Source: Sphingobacterium sp. UBA7855 (GTDB lineage Bacteria > Bacteroidota > Bacteroidia > Sphingobacteriales > Sphingobacteriaceae). From it: 64,000 bases of DNA. Shown piece by piece: positions 28,745 through 37,165 of this stretch (position 1 is the stretch's first letter; each line of letters starts with the position of its first letter). Under the pieces are notes generated by a model. The model made no database searches, was not told the DNA's origin, and saw nothing but the letters and a program-made list of their open reading frames with translations. The stretch lies in contig DLST01000003.1 in assembly GCA_002500745.1 (NCBI GenBank), positions 154,351-218,350 on the forward strand, written 5' to 3'. The position numbers and the translations under genes were made by a program.

Positions 28745-29794
28745 TTAAAAATTTGACCTTTCCAAAAAAGTAAAGATCAACTTGTGTTTAGCTAATTTAT
28801 CTAAATCTTTTAGAACTACATAATCCCAATTTGATTTTTTTTGAATTAAATCACCTTTTAACCGCACTTCAAAAAATGTGGCATAAATATTCTGATGACT
28901 TAAAATATGCTTAGTCTGCTTCTGCAAGATGCTCAGGTCAGCGTCTTGCCCAAAATAAGACACAAACCACTTATCGTTCAGAATATCAATAATATCCATC
29001 GTATGATCAGATTCTAATAGTGGAAACTCATACAAATTTTGCCAAACATCACCTTCACCGCGTTTAGACATCAGAAGATGATCGCTGTTCTTTAAAATAA
29101 AATAATTGAAATATCTATCTCTGCTTCCTTTGCCTTTAAGCTTTACAGGCAATTGATTGACCTCGCCGCGTGTAAAGGCGTAGCAAGAAAGGCGAAACAT
29201 ACATTGCTCGCAAAGCGGTTGCTTAGGCTTACAATGGATCGCACCAAAATCCATAATAGCCTGGTTATATTGGGCAGGATGATTGTGATCCAGATTTTCT
29301 TTCGCTATCGCCGCGAAAACCTTTTTCCCTTCCGTTGAATTAATGGGAGTTTCTATTCCATAATAGCGTGCAAGTACGCGAAACACATTCCCGTCCAAAA
29401 CAGCCTGAGCTTCATTATTAGCAAAAGAAGATATCGCTGCAGCAGTGTACTCCCCTACACCAGGAAGGCTTAGTAGGGTCTTATAATCCACTGGAAAAAT
29501 CCCATTATATTGATCCCGGACAATTCGAGCGGCTTTATGCATATTCCTCCCCCTAGAGTAATACCCCAAGCCTTGCCAAAGGTGAAGAATGTCGTCTTCA
29601 TCCGCATTTGCAAAATCGACTACGGTATTGAATCGCTCCACAAAGCGATAATAGTACGGCATGCCCTGCTCCACCCGCGTCTGTTGCAAAATAATCTCCG
29701 AAAGCCATATTTTGTACGCATCATGTGTTTCTCTCCATGGTAGATCTCGCTTATGCTCTTGATACCATGCTTGCAATTCTTCACCAAATATCAT
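28745..29794 (-). CDS. mutY: A/G-specific adenine DNA glycosylase MutY
   Basis: This 349-residue base-excision enzyme removes adenine opposite 8-oxoguanine. It has LPWRETHDAYKIWLSEIILQQTRVEQ with the catalytic Glu, WQGLGYYSRGRN, the helix-hairpin-helix LPGVGEYTAAAI, the Asp of VLDGNVFRVLAR, and a [4Fe-4S] loop CKPKQPLCEQCMFRLSC. The C-terminal about 120 residues form the NUDIX-like 8-oxoG recognition domain. The ATG at 29794 was preferred to a GTG 6 nt upstream. Confidence 0.96.
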   Translation of the reverse strand: MIFGEELQAWYQEHKRDLPWRETHDAYKIWLSEIILQQTRVEQGMPYYYRFVERFNTVVDFANADEDDILHLWQGLGYYSRGRNMHKAARIVRDQYNGIFPVDYKTLLSLPGVGEYTAAAISSFANNEAQAVLDGNVFRVLARYYGIETPINSTEGKKVFAAIAKENLDHNHPAQYNQAIMDFGAIHCKPKQPLCEQCMFRLSCYAFTRGEVNQLPVKLKGKGSRDRYFNYFILKNSDHLLMSKRGEGDVWQNLYEFPLLESDHTMDIIDILNDKWFVSYFGQDADLSILQKQTKHILSHQNIYATFFEVRLKGDLIQKKSNWDYVVLKDLDKLAKHKLIFTFLERSNF

Positions 29795-29968
29795 AAACAC
29801 AAAAATGCATAATTTTTGCCTATTCCAAGCATTAACCCAGTCCCAAGGCTGCTCTTCCTATATTAATTTATCCACAATAGCCGACGTTTCTAAAAATCGA
29901 TAAACACATTGGAAGGAAGACTTGGAGAATTTTTCCTATATTGACGCCAAAGGGAAGTTTATCAAAGT

Positions 29969-30409
29969 ATGAAGAGTAATTCGCAGACATTTCAATTGTC
30001 GACATTGCACCGTGGAAAATACATGTTTATATTGTTGACTTCAATCCTGTTCATTGGAATGGGCATGTCCAAAGTTCCGGTACAGGAAATCCTCAAGATT
30101 ATCATCGCTCTTTTAATGATTCCCTTCGCCTTATACTTGGCCATTAAGCTTTCGACATTATCGTCGACATGGATTTTAGAAGAAGAAGTGCTCCGCATTA
30201 GCAATGCCAAGAAAACAGTCGTTTTTCCTTTAAGCAGTATTTCATATATCCGAAATCTGAAGCGCTCTGGCGGCAACCTAATTATTATCCACCCGGTCAA
30301 AGGCCCGGCTTTTCGAACATGGCGCAACAAATTGTTCCAAAAGGAAGACGATCTTCCACTGTTGAGCGAGGCGCTGAGGGCTGCCGATATCGAATATTAC
30401 GACCTATAA
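29969..30409 (+). CDS. Small membrane protein with PH-like domain, unknown function
   Basis: The 146-residue protein has two transmembrane helices at about 18-34 and 42-62, followed by a soluble beta-rich part (WILEEEVLRISN, FPLSSISYIRN, NLIIIHPVKGPAFRTWRN) that resembles bacterial PH-like domains. No named family is recognised. It precedes the sulfur cassette on the same strand, but the promoter-operator at 30426-30469 separates them, so it is probably a separate transcription unit. Confidence 0.7.
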   Translation: MKSNSQTFQLSTLHRGKYMFILLTSILFIGMGMSKVPVQEILKIIIALLMIPFALYLAIKLSTLSSTWILEEEVLRISNAKKTVVFPLSSISYIRNLKRSGGNLIIIHPVKGPAFRTWRNKLFQKEDDLPLLSEALRAADIEYYDL

Positions 30410-30425
30410 ATTCTTGATTCCTTCA

Positions 30426-30439
30426 GTAACATTTGTTAC
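30426..30439. promoter_or_regulatory. Palindromic candidate operator upstream of the sulfur cassette
   Basis: GTAACA-TT-TGTTAC is a perfect inverted repeat. Its centre (30432.5) is about 41 nt before the transcription start expected from the -7 element at 30462-30469, the classic class II position of Crp/Fnr-type activators. The regulator is not in the window. Confidence 0.5.
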
Positions 30440-30461
30440 AAGCTTTTGCAAAGGCAGTATG

Positions 30462-30469
30462 TACCTTTG
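30462..30469 (+). promoter_or_regulatory. Promoter -7 element of the sulfur cassette (TACCTTTG)
   Basis: TACCTTTG fits TAnnTTTG and lies 23 nt before the ATG at 30493. No good -33 element is present at the usual 19-20 nt spacing, consistent with activator-dependent transcription from the adjacent palindrome. Confidence 0.6.
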
Positions 30470-30492
30470 TAACATCACTTAAGAACATTGTT

Positions 30493-31053
30493 ATGGTATT
30501 GGAATACATCAAACAACCGTGGCCCTGGTATATTTCAGGTCCTTTAATTGCACTGGTCATGTACCTTCTGCTCAAACAGGGCAAGGATTTTGGCATGTCC
30601 AACAATTTACGTACAATGTGCACTGTATTCGGTGCAGGCAAAACTTCATCTTTTTTTAGGTTCGACTGGAAGACACAATCCTGGAATCTTCTGCTGGTAC
30701 TCGGAACCGTTATCGGAGGTTTTATCGCACATTATTTCCTCGACGATGGCACACCGGCACAAATCCATGCGAAAAGTGTGGCAGATCTCAAAGAACTGGG
30801 TATTATCGACCATATACAAGGTTACCTACCCGAATCCATTTTCGTTTTTAACGGATCTTTGTTTCAATTTCTAATTTTAAGCATCGGCGGTATATTAATC
30901 GGCTTCGGGACGCGGTATGCTGGCGGCTGCTCTTCTGGACATGCCATTTCAGGGCTCAGCAACTTCCAGATCCCATCGTTGATCGCCGTAATCGGCTTCT
31001 TCCTCGGTGGAATAATTATGATCCATTTTTTATTTCCCTTAATCTTTGCATAA
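30493..31053 (+). CDS. YeeE/YedE-family sulfur transport protein (first subunit)
   Basis: This 186-residue integral membrane protein has about five helices. The diagnostic cysteine motif YAGGCSSGHAISGLSN lies near residue 140. YeeE/YedE proteins import thiosulfate or sulfide-type sulfur species through a Cys-lined path; splitting into two half-proteins is common in Bacteroidota. The ATG at 30493 was chosen over an earlier in-frame start because the promoter lies between them. The second half-gene begins 1 bp after its stop. Confidence 0.86.
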   Translation: MVLEYIKQPWPWYISGPLIALVMYLLLKQGKDFGMSNNLRTMCTVFGAGKTSSFFRFDWKTQSWNLLLVLGTVIGGFIAHYFLDDGTPAQIHAKSVADLKELGIIDHIQGYLPESIFVFNGSLFQFLILSIGGILIGFGTRYAGGCSSGHAISGLSNFQIPSLIAVIGFFLGGIIMIHFLFPLIFA

Positions 31054-31054
31054 A

Positions 31055-31468
31055 ATGAAAGCATTAAAATTCATATTAATAGGCATATTATTTGGCATCA
31101 TCTTGTATAAGTCGGAAGCAGCATCCTGGTATAGAATATACGAAATGTTTCAATTTCGCTCCTTTCACATGTATGGTATCATTGGAACAGCGCTAACAAC
31201 AGCCATTATTATCGTACAGATCATCAAAAGGAAACAAATTAAGGACAGCCACGGAGCGCACATCACCTTTGTAGATAAAGATAAAAGCATTACCCGGTAT
31301 CTAGTGGGCGGCACCATCTTTGGTTTGGGCTGGGCGCTGACCGGTGCTTGTCCAGGCCCCATGTTTGCTTTGATCGGAGCCGGTTACTGGACGATTGGCA
31401 TTGTACTATTGTTTGCCTTATTGGGTACATGGATTTACGGTATCTTGCGCAACAAATTGCCCCATTGA
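31055..31468 (+). CDS. YeeE/YedE-family sulfur transport protein (second subunit)
   Basis: This 137-residue membrane protein has about four helices and the partner cysteine motif WALTGACPGPMFALIGAGY near residue 95. Together with the first subunit it makes the two-repeat YeeE/YedE fold. Its ATG starts 1 bp after the preceding TAA, so translation is probably coupled. Confidence 0.86.
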   Translation: MKALKFILIGILFGIILYKSEAASWYRIYEMFQFRSFHMYGIIGTALTTAIIIVQIIKRKQIKDSHGAHITFVDKDKSITRYLVGGTIFGLGWALTGACPGPMFALIGAGYWTIGIVLLFALLGTWIYGILRNKLPH

Positions 31469-31532
31469 CCTACAGGTAGTCTACTATTTTGAAAGCCCAC
31501 GCCATCAAAAATTAAATTTTTAGCAACAGAAA

Positions 31533-32348
31533 ATGGAATTAATATTTATAGCTGGATTTACATTAGCTGTCGTCGTCGGGCTATCTATGGGCCTAATGGG
31601 TAGCGGCGGAAGCATCCTAACACTCCCCATATTTGTCTATATCTTCCATATTGAACCTCAATATGCATTGGACTATTCGCTGTTTTCTATTGGAATATTA
31701 GCCTTGGTCGGATCAATTTATCCGTTAAAAAAGAAGGAAATTGACTTGAAAACCACAACTATTTTTCTACTTCCCTCGCTAATTTCAGTCTATTTCACCA
31801 AGCGCTATCTTCTCGTTTCTATACCCGAGTCATTCAACATCGGGAGTATGGAGATTTCCAGAAACCATATCATCATGCTATTGTTCTCGATGGTCATATT
31901 AATTTCTGCGACGGCGATGGTAAGAAGACAAAAACAGGTACAGGATGCAACATTCAAGGGTAGACCTGCACAAATTTTCAACGTTATCCTTGTCGGCTCA
32001 CTAGTTGGCATTATGACAGGCTTAGTCGGTGCGGGAGGCGGTTTTATCATTGTACCAGCCCTAGTGTTACTCTTAGGGATTCCACTTAAGCAGGCGATTG
32101 CCACTTCTTTGTTCATAATCGGATTAAACGCGTCATTTGGTTTGATCGCAAATTATCATTTCTTACAACATATGAATTGGTTTATATTAGTAACTTTTAC
32201 ATTAATCACGTTAATAGGCCTCCAAATTGGCTCCAAATGGAAAGATAAATTAGATGCAGCAAAATTGAAAGGCATCTTCGGATATTTTTTAATTAGCATT
32301 GGCACCCTAATCTTTGCTTTCGAATTCATGCAATTTGTAAATCATTAA
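31533..32348 (+). CDS. TauE/SafE-family sulfite/organosulfur transporter
   Basis: The 271-residue protein has about eight transmembrane helices in two repeats. Each repeat begins with a glycine-rich motif: GLSMGLMGSGGSILTLPIF near residue 16 and GIMTGLVGAGGGFIIVPAL near residue 156. The family exports sulfite and related anions. It lies 64 bp after the YeeE pair and 11 bp before the MBL-rhodanese gene, so it likely exports products of persulfide oxidation; that link is inferred from context. Confidence 0.9.
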   Translation: MELIFIAGFTLAVVVGLSMGLMGSGGSILTLPIFVYIFHIEPQYALDYSLFSIGILALVGSIYPLKKKEIDLKTTTIFLLPSLISVYFTKRYLLVSIPESFNIGSMEISRNHIIMLLFSMVILISATAMVRRQKQVQDATFKGRPAQIFNVILVGSLVGIMTGLVGAGGGFIIVPALVLLLGIPLKQAIATSLFIIGLNASFGLIANYHFLQHMNWFILVTFTLITLIGLQIGSKWKDKLDAAKLKGIFGYFLISIGTLIFAFEFMQFVNH

Positions 32349-32359
32349 AATCACACGTT

Positions 32360-33778
32360 ATGTTTTTTCAACACATTTTTGAATCATCTCTTGCTCATTC
32401 GAGTTATATCATTGGCTGTCAAGCAAAAGGAGTAGCTATAGTGATTGACCCCAAAAGAGATGTAGATACCTATCTTGAGATTGCACAAAAGAATAATCTG
32501 ATCATAACGCATATTGCGGAAACACATATCCATGCCGATTACCTATCCGGCACACTGGAATTGGCAGCATTAACAGGTGCCCAACCTTACTTATCCGATG
32601 AAGGTGGGGCGGACTGGCAATACGCATTTCCACATAAAGGATTAAAAGATGGCGATCAATTTCAAGTCGGAAACCTTATTTTCAAGGTTATCCATACTCC
32701 CGGACATACACCTGAGAGTATTAGTTTTGTATTGGTCGATACACCGGCAACGATGGAACCTGTTATGATTTTTACTGGTGACTTTGTATTTGTTGGCGAC
32801 ATTGGCCGCCCTGATCTATTGGAAAATGCGGCTGGAATGATCGGAACCAAAGAGATCGGAGCACAGCAAATGTACCGTTCGTTGCAACATTTCTTGACTT
32901 TACCCGATCATATTCAGGTATGGCCTGCTCATGGCGCCGGATCCGCCTGTGGAAAGGCACTCGGCGCCGTCCCTAGTTCGACCGTTGGTTATGAGAAAAT
33001 ACGGAATTGGGCACTTCAATACCAAAACAATGAAGCAGCTTTCGTGGATGAGCTCTTATCAGGACAACCCGAGCCACCTCGCTACTTTGCCATGATGAAA
33101 AAACTCAACAAAATAGCGCGGCCTTTACAAACGGAATTACCTCGATACAACAGGTTAACGAATGATGCCTTTCTTGATTTATACCACGAAGGAACAACAA
33201 TCATTGATACACGACACAAGTCCGACTTTGCAAAGGGATATCTGCCAGGTAGCGTCAATATTCAAAACAACAAGACTTTTAATACTTGGGCAGGCTGGAT
33301 ACTTAATTACTCCGATCCTTTTATACTCATTGTAGAAGAAAACCAATTGGACGACGTTGCACGTAAACTTATGCGCATCGGATTGGATCACGTTACCGGA
33401 TATATTACACCGGATGCAATCCCCAGTTTGGACATCGCATTAGCACATCAACAGCTCATCGGGTTTGAAGAAATGAAGAGCGCTTTGGACAAATCCGACA
33501 CGCAAATTCTAGACGTGCGCAATGCCAGTGAGTTCGCAGAGGGCCATTTACCGAATGCAACACATCTCTTTGTTGGAACAATTGAGGACAACCTCAGCAA
33601 AGTTGACCAAAGTAAACAGCTGTATCTCCACTGTCAATCGGGAGACCGGGCAACCATAGCGGCATCGATATTGGCGAAAAATGGTATTAAGGAGGTAAAA
33701 ATTTATAGCCCTTCTATTAATGAATGGAAAGCAAAGGGCGGTATTCTTGTTGCCGACTCATTCGCCCCTTATTCGTAA
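32360..33778 (+). CDS. MBL-fold/rhodanese protein, CstB-like persulfide dioxygenase-sulfurtransferase
   Basis: The 472-residue protein has three domains. The N-terminal metallo-beta-lactamase domain (about 1-245) carries THIHADYLSG, HTPGHTPESI and GDFVFVGDIGRPDL, the iron ligands of ETHE1-type persulfide dioxygenases; Tyr at the end of HxHxDY matches mono-iron members. A first rhodanese domain (about 265-355) lacks a catalytic Cys. A second (about 370-465) has Cys in YLHCQSGDRAT. Such proteins oxidise glutathione- or bacillithiol-type persulfides to sulfite/thiosulfate. The last six codons overlap the 11-bp repeat element at 33760-33932. Confidence 0.88.
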   Translation: MFFQHIFESSLAHSSYIIGCQAKGVAIVIDPKRDVDTYLEIAQKNNLIITHIAETHIHADYLSGTLELAALTGAQPYLSDEGGADWQYAFPHKGLKDGDQFQVGNLIFKVIHTPGHTPESISFVLVDTPATMEPVMIFTGDFVFVGDIGRPDLLENAAGMIGTKEIGAQQMYRSLQHFLTLPDHIQVWPAHGAGSACGKALGAVPSSTVGYEKIRNWALQYQNNEAAFVDELLSGQPEPPRYFAMMKKLNKIARPLQTELPRYNRLTNDAFLDLYHEGTTIIDTRHKSDFAKGYLPGSVNIQNNKTFNTWAGWILNYSDPFILIVEENQLDDVARKLMRIGLDHVTGYITPDAIPSLDIALAHQQLIGFEEMKSALDKSDTQILDVRNASEFAEGHLPNATHLFVGTIEDNLSKVDQSKQLYLHCQSGDRATIAASILAKNGIKEVKIYSPSINEWKAKGGILVADSFAPYS

Positions 33779-33932
33779 CTCGTTCGGAGTTCCCCCACTG
33801 TTCGCCCACTGTTCGCCCACCTTGCGCCCACTTATTAGGTGGACGCACAGTGGGAGCAAGGTGGAGAAAACGAGTACGCAAGGCGAACAAGGGGCGAACA
33901 AAAGGCGAAGCAGAGCCGAAAGGCACCCGAAT
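33760..33932. repeat. Imperfect 173-bp palindrome built of 11-bp units
   Basis: Seven 11-bp units read in the plus direction (33760-33836) and nine in the minus direction (33834-33932) share the cores NTTCG (outer units) and YCCAC (inner units). All are in one 11-nt register and mirrored around TTATTA. CCCACTGTTCG is exactly duplicated at 33794-33804 and 33805-33815. AAGGGGCGAA (33889-33898) pairs with TTCGCCCCTT (33761-33770). The element is GC-rich against its AT-rich surroundings, starts inside the end of the MBL-rhodanese gene, and lies between convergent genes. It may fold into a long hairpin and act as a terminator. Confidence 0.85.
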
Positions 33933-33952
33933 AGATTACCTTTCCAACTAGT

Positions 33953-34810
33953 CTACAAACTATTTCTGTTTATTCGCAAGAACTCAATCACCTCATCCTT
34001 CTTTTCTTCCAGCTTGCCTTTCTTTTCCGTAAATTGATGATTATAGATCGTCAAATATTGATGGTCGTCCGTTTCAGATTCATATAATTCAGCGGTGGCG
34101 AAAGAGAGATGTTCTTCTTCTTCCGATAGATAGTCGTATACATAGGCAAAATCATGGTTGCCCAACGAGCTGACTACGGCATCTTTATCAGCCACATACT
34201 TTAACCTTCCCGGCAAAGCGCGTTTATTCATCCATACTTCGTCTTTTTCAGAAAATGGATAGATAGTGATGCCGCGGAAAGCCATAATGATTGGAGTAAT
34301 CAATATAATACCCATTTCAATAGCCCACACGGCCCACAACATACCGCCCGAAACCGGGCTCTTTTTCAGGGTAAACGTACCTACTTCATTTAAACCTTGC
34401 ATCGCTTCCCAAATAAATGTCGGGTGTAAGAAAAAAGCTTTAAAACCTTCAAGGTTAAAAGACGATTTTACCCAGGTATCTCCGCCCATTGTTCCTTCCG
34501 CATTGTACATTAATGATACAAACAAAGCCCACTGTGCATAAAAGGCTAAAATGGCGACCAATAATGTGATCAAAATGGCTATCCCCCTATTCCTTAATTT
34601 CCATTGTTTGAAACAAAAATTCAGCACATAGAATATTCCAGCACCAAAACCTAAGGTAATAAATACATTAAAGTAAATAATGGGTATAAACCATTGTAAA
34701 GCAATGTAAACAATAGCCAATACAATGGCACCCAAAGTACCTAGGATCAGGGAGCCGACAATAGCCAATACAGGAGCCTTTCCAGAGGGCTTATAATATA
34801 GATTATCCAT
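33953..34810 (-). CDS. Multi-pass membrane protein of unknown function
   Basis: The 285-residue protein has about five transmembrane helices between residues 12 and 185 (VLAIVGSLILGTLGAIVLAIVY and others) and a hydrophilic C-terminal region of about 100 residues, acidic and then lysine-rich. No family motif is recognised. It stands alone, its stop facing the 11-bp repeat element and its start near the divergent M1 peptidase gene. Confidence 0.72.
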   Translation of the reverse strand: MDNLYYKPSGKAPVLAIVGSLILGTLGAIVLAIVYIALQWFIPIIYFNVFITLGFGAGIFYVLNFCFKQWKLRNRGIAILITLLVAILAFYAQWALFVSLMYNAEGTMGGDTWVKSSFNLEGFKAFFLHPTFIWEAMQGLNEVGTFTLKKSPVSGGMLWAVWAIEMGIILITPIIMAFRGITIYPFSEKDEVWMNKRALPGRLKYVADKDAVVSSLGNHDFAYVYDYLSEEEEHLSFATAELYESETDDHQYLTIYNHQFTEKKGKLEEKKDEVIEFLRINRNSL

Positions 34811-34959
34811 AAATAAAAAGTAAAATTGATTTTAACTCAATAAATAAATCCCATAACCAAAACCAAGCCAATTCCACAACCAATGGTAGATTTTCGTCAA
34901 GATTTGATGACATTAGCGTCATCAAGCACCTATAAGCGCCATTTATTGAGACAATTTTG

Positions 34960-34967
34960 TAAGTTTG
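34960..34967 (+). promoter_or_regulatory. M1 peptidase promoter -7 element (TAAGTTTG)
   Basis: TAAGTTTG ends 4 nt before the ATG at 34972, so transcription would begin at or next to the A of the start codon (predicted leaderless mRNA). Confidence 0.6.
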
Positions 34968-34971
34968 AGAC

Positions 34972-36849
34972 ATGAAAATTAAAATTATATCCTTTTTTAC
35001 ACTTATCTGTGTATTCAATATTTGGGGGGCAGTAGTGAAGGCCCAAAGGAAAGGATTCTGGCAACAGAAAGTTGACTACAAAATGGACGTCAACGTGGAT
35101 GAAAAAGCATATCAATACGATGGAAAAATGATCTTGAAGTATAGCAATAATTCAGGTCAGTCCCTAAAAAAGGTCTATTTCCATCTATATTTCAATGCTT
35201 TTCAACCAGGATCGATGATGGATTATCGCTTAAAAAACATCAGTGATCCCGACAAGCGCATGGTGATTAATGTAGGTACGAAAGAAAAACCAATATATCA
35301 AAGCCGTATCGGAGAGCTCCAAACCAATCAAATAGGTTATCAAAAAATCAAAAGCTTAACAATGAATGGGGCTCATACCTCATTTAAAATTGATGGGACC
35401 ATCTTGGAGGTCACTCTACCGTCGGTTATACAAGATGGCGAAACAGCCCGTTTTGACATGGAGTGGACCGCCCAAGTGCCAGAACAAATCCGAAGAACTG
35501 GCCGAAATTCTGCCGAAGGAGTAGCACTCTCTATGGCACAATGGTATCCAAAAATGGCTCAATTTGATGAATTCGGCTGGCATTTAGATGAATATACAGG
35601 CCGTGAATTCATTGCTCCCTTTGGTAATTTTGATGTCACTATACGGCTCAACAAAAATTATGTAGTCGGTGCATCAGGTGTTCTTCAGAACCCAGCAGAG
35701 GTGAAAGGCTATCAACCGAAGGCAAAGATAAAATTAGACGGCAATAAAGCCACCTGGCACTATAAGGCCCAAAATATCCATGATTTTGTATGGGCCGCGG
35801 ACCCCAAGTTTGTCGTAGATTCAGCTTCAAGTAAAAACGGAATAAAAGTGTATACCGTATTTTTGCCAACCGACAAAGAAGTGATATCCAATTGGAAAAC
35901 AGCTATAGGTCTATCCACCGAATTCTTCGATTTTTGTAGTGCAAAGTTTGGAAAATACCCTTGGCCAACATATACCATCATTCAAGGTGGCGATGGGGGA
36001 ATGGAGTATGGTACAGCTACCCTGATCACCGGTGGACGCAATCTAAAAAGCCTTGTTGGTGTAATATTCCACGAATCAGCACACTCTTGGTACCAGCAAT
36101 TATTTGGAATCAACGAAACTGTAGATGAGTGGTTTGATGAAGGCTTTACCTCCTATGTCGAAGAGCTTGCCATGCAGCATATCTTTGAAAAAAGAGGAGC
36201 CATAGCATCCAACCCGCAAATTGCAGCTTACCGTGGTTATTACAAATTAGCGCTTTCTGGTAAAGAAGAACCCATGAGCTTATTGGCAGATTATTATAAC
36301 ACCAATTATGGATACAGCAACGAAGCATACAACAAAGGTGCTGTACTTGCAGAGCAGCTGGGTTATATTATTGGACAGGAAAACTTAGAGAAAACCTTTC
36401 TGAAATTTTATGATCTCTGGAAGTTTAAACATCCGACCCCTAATGATTTCAAACGCGTTGCTGAAGAAGTTTCGGGGATCAACCTGAAATGGTATTTCAA
36501 CCTGTTTATCAATACCACCCGTCAAATCGATTACGCCATTGAAAATGTAACAGATAAAGAAATTCTTTTGGCTAACAAGTCTAATTTTGCCATGCCACTG
36601 GATGTTCTCGTAGAATACACCGATGGAAGCAAGGAACTCTTTTATATCCCTTTGCGTGAAATGCGTGGAGAAAAACCGGAAGAACATTTTGACATTTACA
36701 AAGGTGTTAAAAGAACCGTGCTCGAAGACTGGTTCTGGACGAAACCCGATTATACCATTCCGCTATCAAAGACACCAAAAGCAGTAACAATTGATCCTTC
36801 ACTGCGCTTGGCAGATGTAGAATCGTCAAATAACACCTTTAGCAAATAA
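34972..36849 (+). CDS. M1-family zinc metallopeptidase
   Basis: This 625-residue exported aminopeptidase-like enzyme has a signal peptide ending near residue 24 (VVKAQ). The zinc motif HESAHSWYQ (HExxH at residue 367) and the third ligand Glu in DEWFDEGF are intact. The substrate-binding loop reads GGDGGMEYG where the classical form is GAMEN. The N-terminal beta-saddle is preserved. It probably cleaves N-terminal residues from peptides in the periplasm. It has its own promoter 4 nt before the ATG and a terminator after the stop. Confidence 0.93.
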   Translation: MKIKIISFFTLICVFNIWGAVVKAQRKGFWQQKVDYKMDVNVDEKAYQYDGKMILKYSNNSGQSLKKVYFHLYFNAFQPGSMMDYRLKNISDPDKRMVINVGTKEKPIYQSRIGELQTNQIGYQKIKSLTMNGAHTSFKIDGTILEVTLPSVIQDGETARFDMEWTAQVPEQIRRTGRNSAEGVALSMAQWYPKMAQFDEFGWHLDEYTGREFIAPFGNFDVTIRLNKNYVVGASGVLQNPAEVKGYQPKAKIKLDGNKATWHYKAQNIHDFVWAADPKFVVDSASSKNGIKVYTVFLPTDKEVISNWKTAIGLSTEFFDFCSAKFGKYPWPTYTIIQGGDGGMEYGTATLITGGRNLKSLVGVIFHESAHSWYQQLFGINETVDEWFDEGFTSYVEELAMQHIFEKRGAIASNPQIAAYRGYYKLALSGKEEPMSLLADYYNTNYGYSNEAYNKGAVLAEQLGYIIGQENLEKTFLKFYDLWKFKHPTPNDFKRVAEEVSGINLKWYFNLFINTTRQIDYAIENVTDKEILLANKSNFAMPLDVLVEYTDGSKELFYIPLREMRGEKPEEHFDIYKGVKRTVLEDWFWTKPDYTIPLSKTPKAVTIDPSLRLADVESSNNTFSK

Positions 36850-36880
36850 CGAAACACAGGCTATCGCAGCATAAAGTACA

Positions 36881-36931
36881 AAAAACAGCTTCCAATCCAA
36901 GTATATTCCATACGGTTTGGAAGCTGTTTTT
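36881..36931 (+). terminator. Intrinsic terminator of the M1 peptidase gene
   Basis: AAAAACAGCTTCCAA and TTGGAAGCTGTTTTT pair perfectly over 15 bp with a 21-nt loop, followed by more T. It lies 32 nt past the stop. Confidence 0.88.
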
Positions 36932-37152
36932 TTATTTGGACACTTTCGTCGCAAATTGGATACCCATTATCGCAAATCCATCTTGCTTGGCTGCCCGTGA
37001 TGGACGTCATAAAATATTCATCCTACGCTAAAGCCAATACATGGATGGCTACTTTTAAGGGCTATCCAGTGAAATACAACACGTATTGCGCCGACAAGAG
37101 CCTATAGGAGAAGAAATCATACGAATAAAGAGACAAGTTAATTAGGTCTTGG
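36932..37152. other. Intergenic region before hemW
   Basis: This region of about 220 bp has no recognised gene. A 35-codon frame starting at 37000 lacks any family resemblance and may be a decayed or random frame. Confidence 0.35.
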
Positions 37153-37160
37153 TATATTTG
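37153..37160 (+). promoter_or_regulatory. hemW promoter -7 element (TATATTTG)
   Basis: TATATTTG ends 5 nt before the ATG at 37166, predicting a leaderless or nearly leaderless mRNA. Confidence 0.6.
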
Positions 37161-37165
37161 TACCT

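Noticed and set aside
33717..34037. Several overlapping plus- and minus-strand open frames over the 11-bp repeat region
   Set aside because: They arise from the repeat's GC-rich periodic sequence and encode low-complexity Arg/Pro/Ser strings with no family resemblance.
37000..37107. 35-codon plus-strand frame before hemW
   Set aside because: No homology recognised and no promoter element immediately upstream; may be random.
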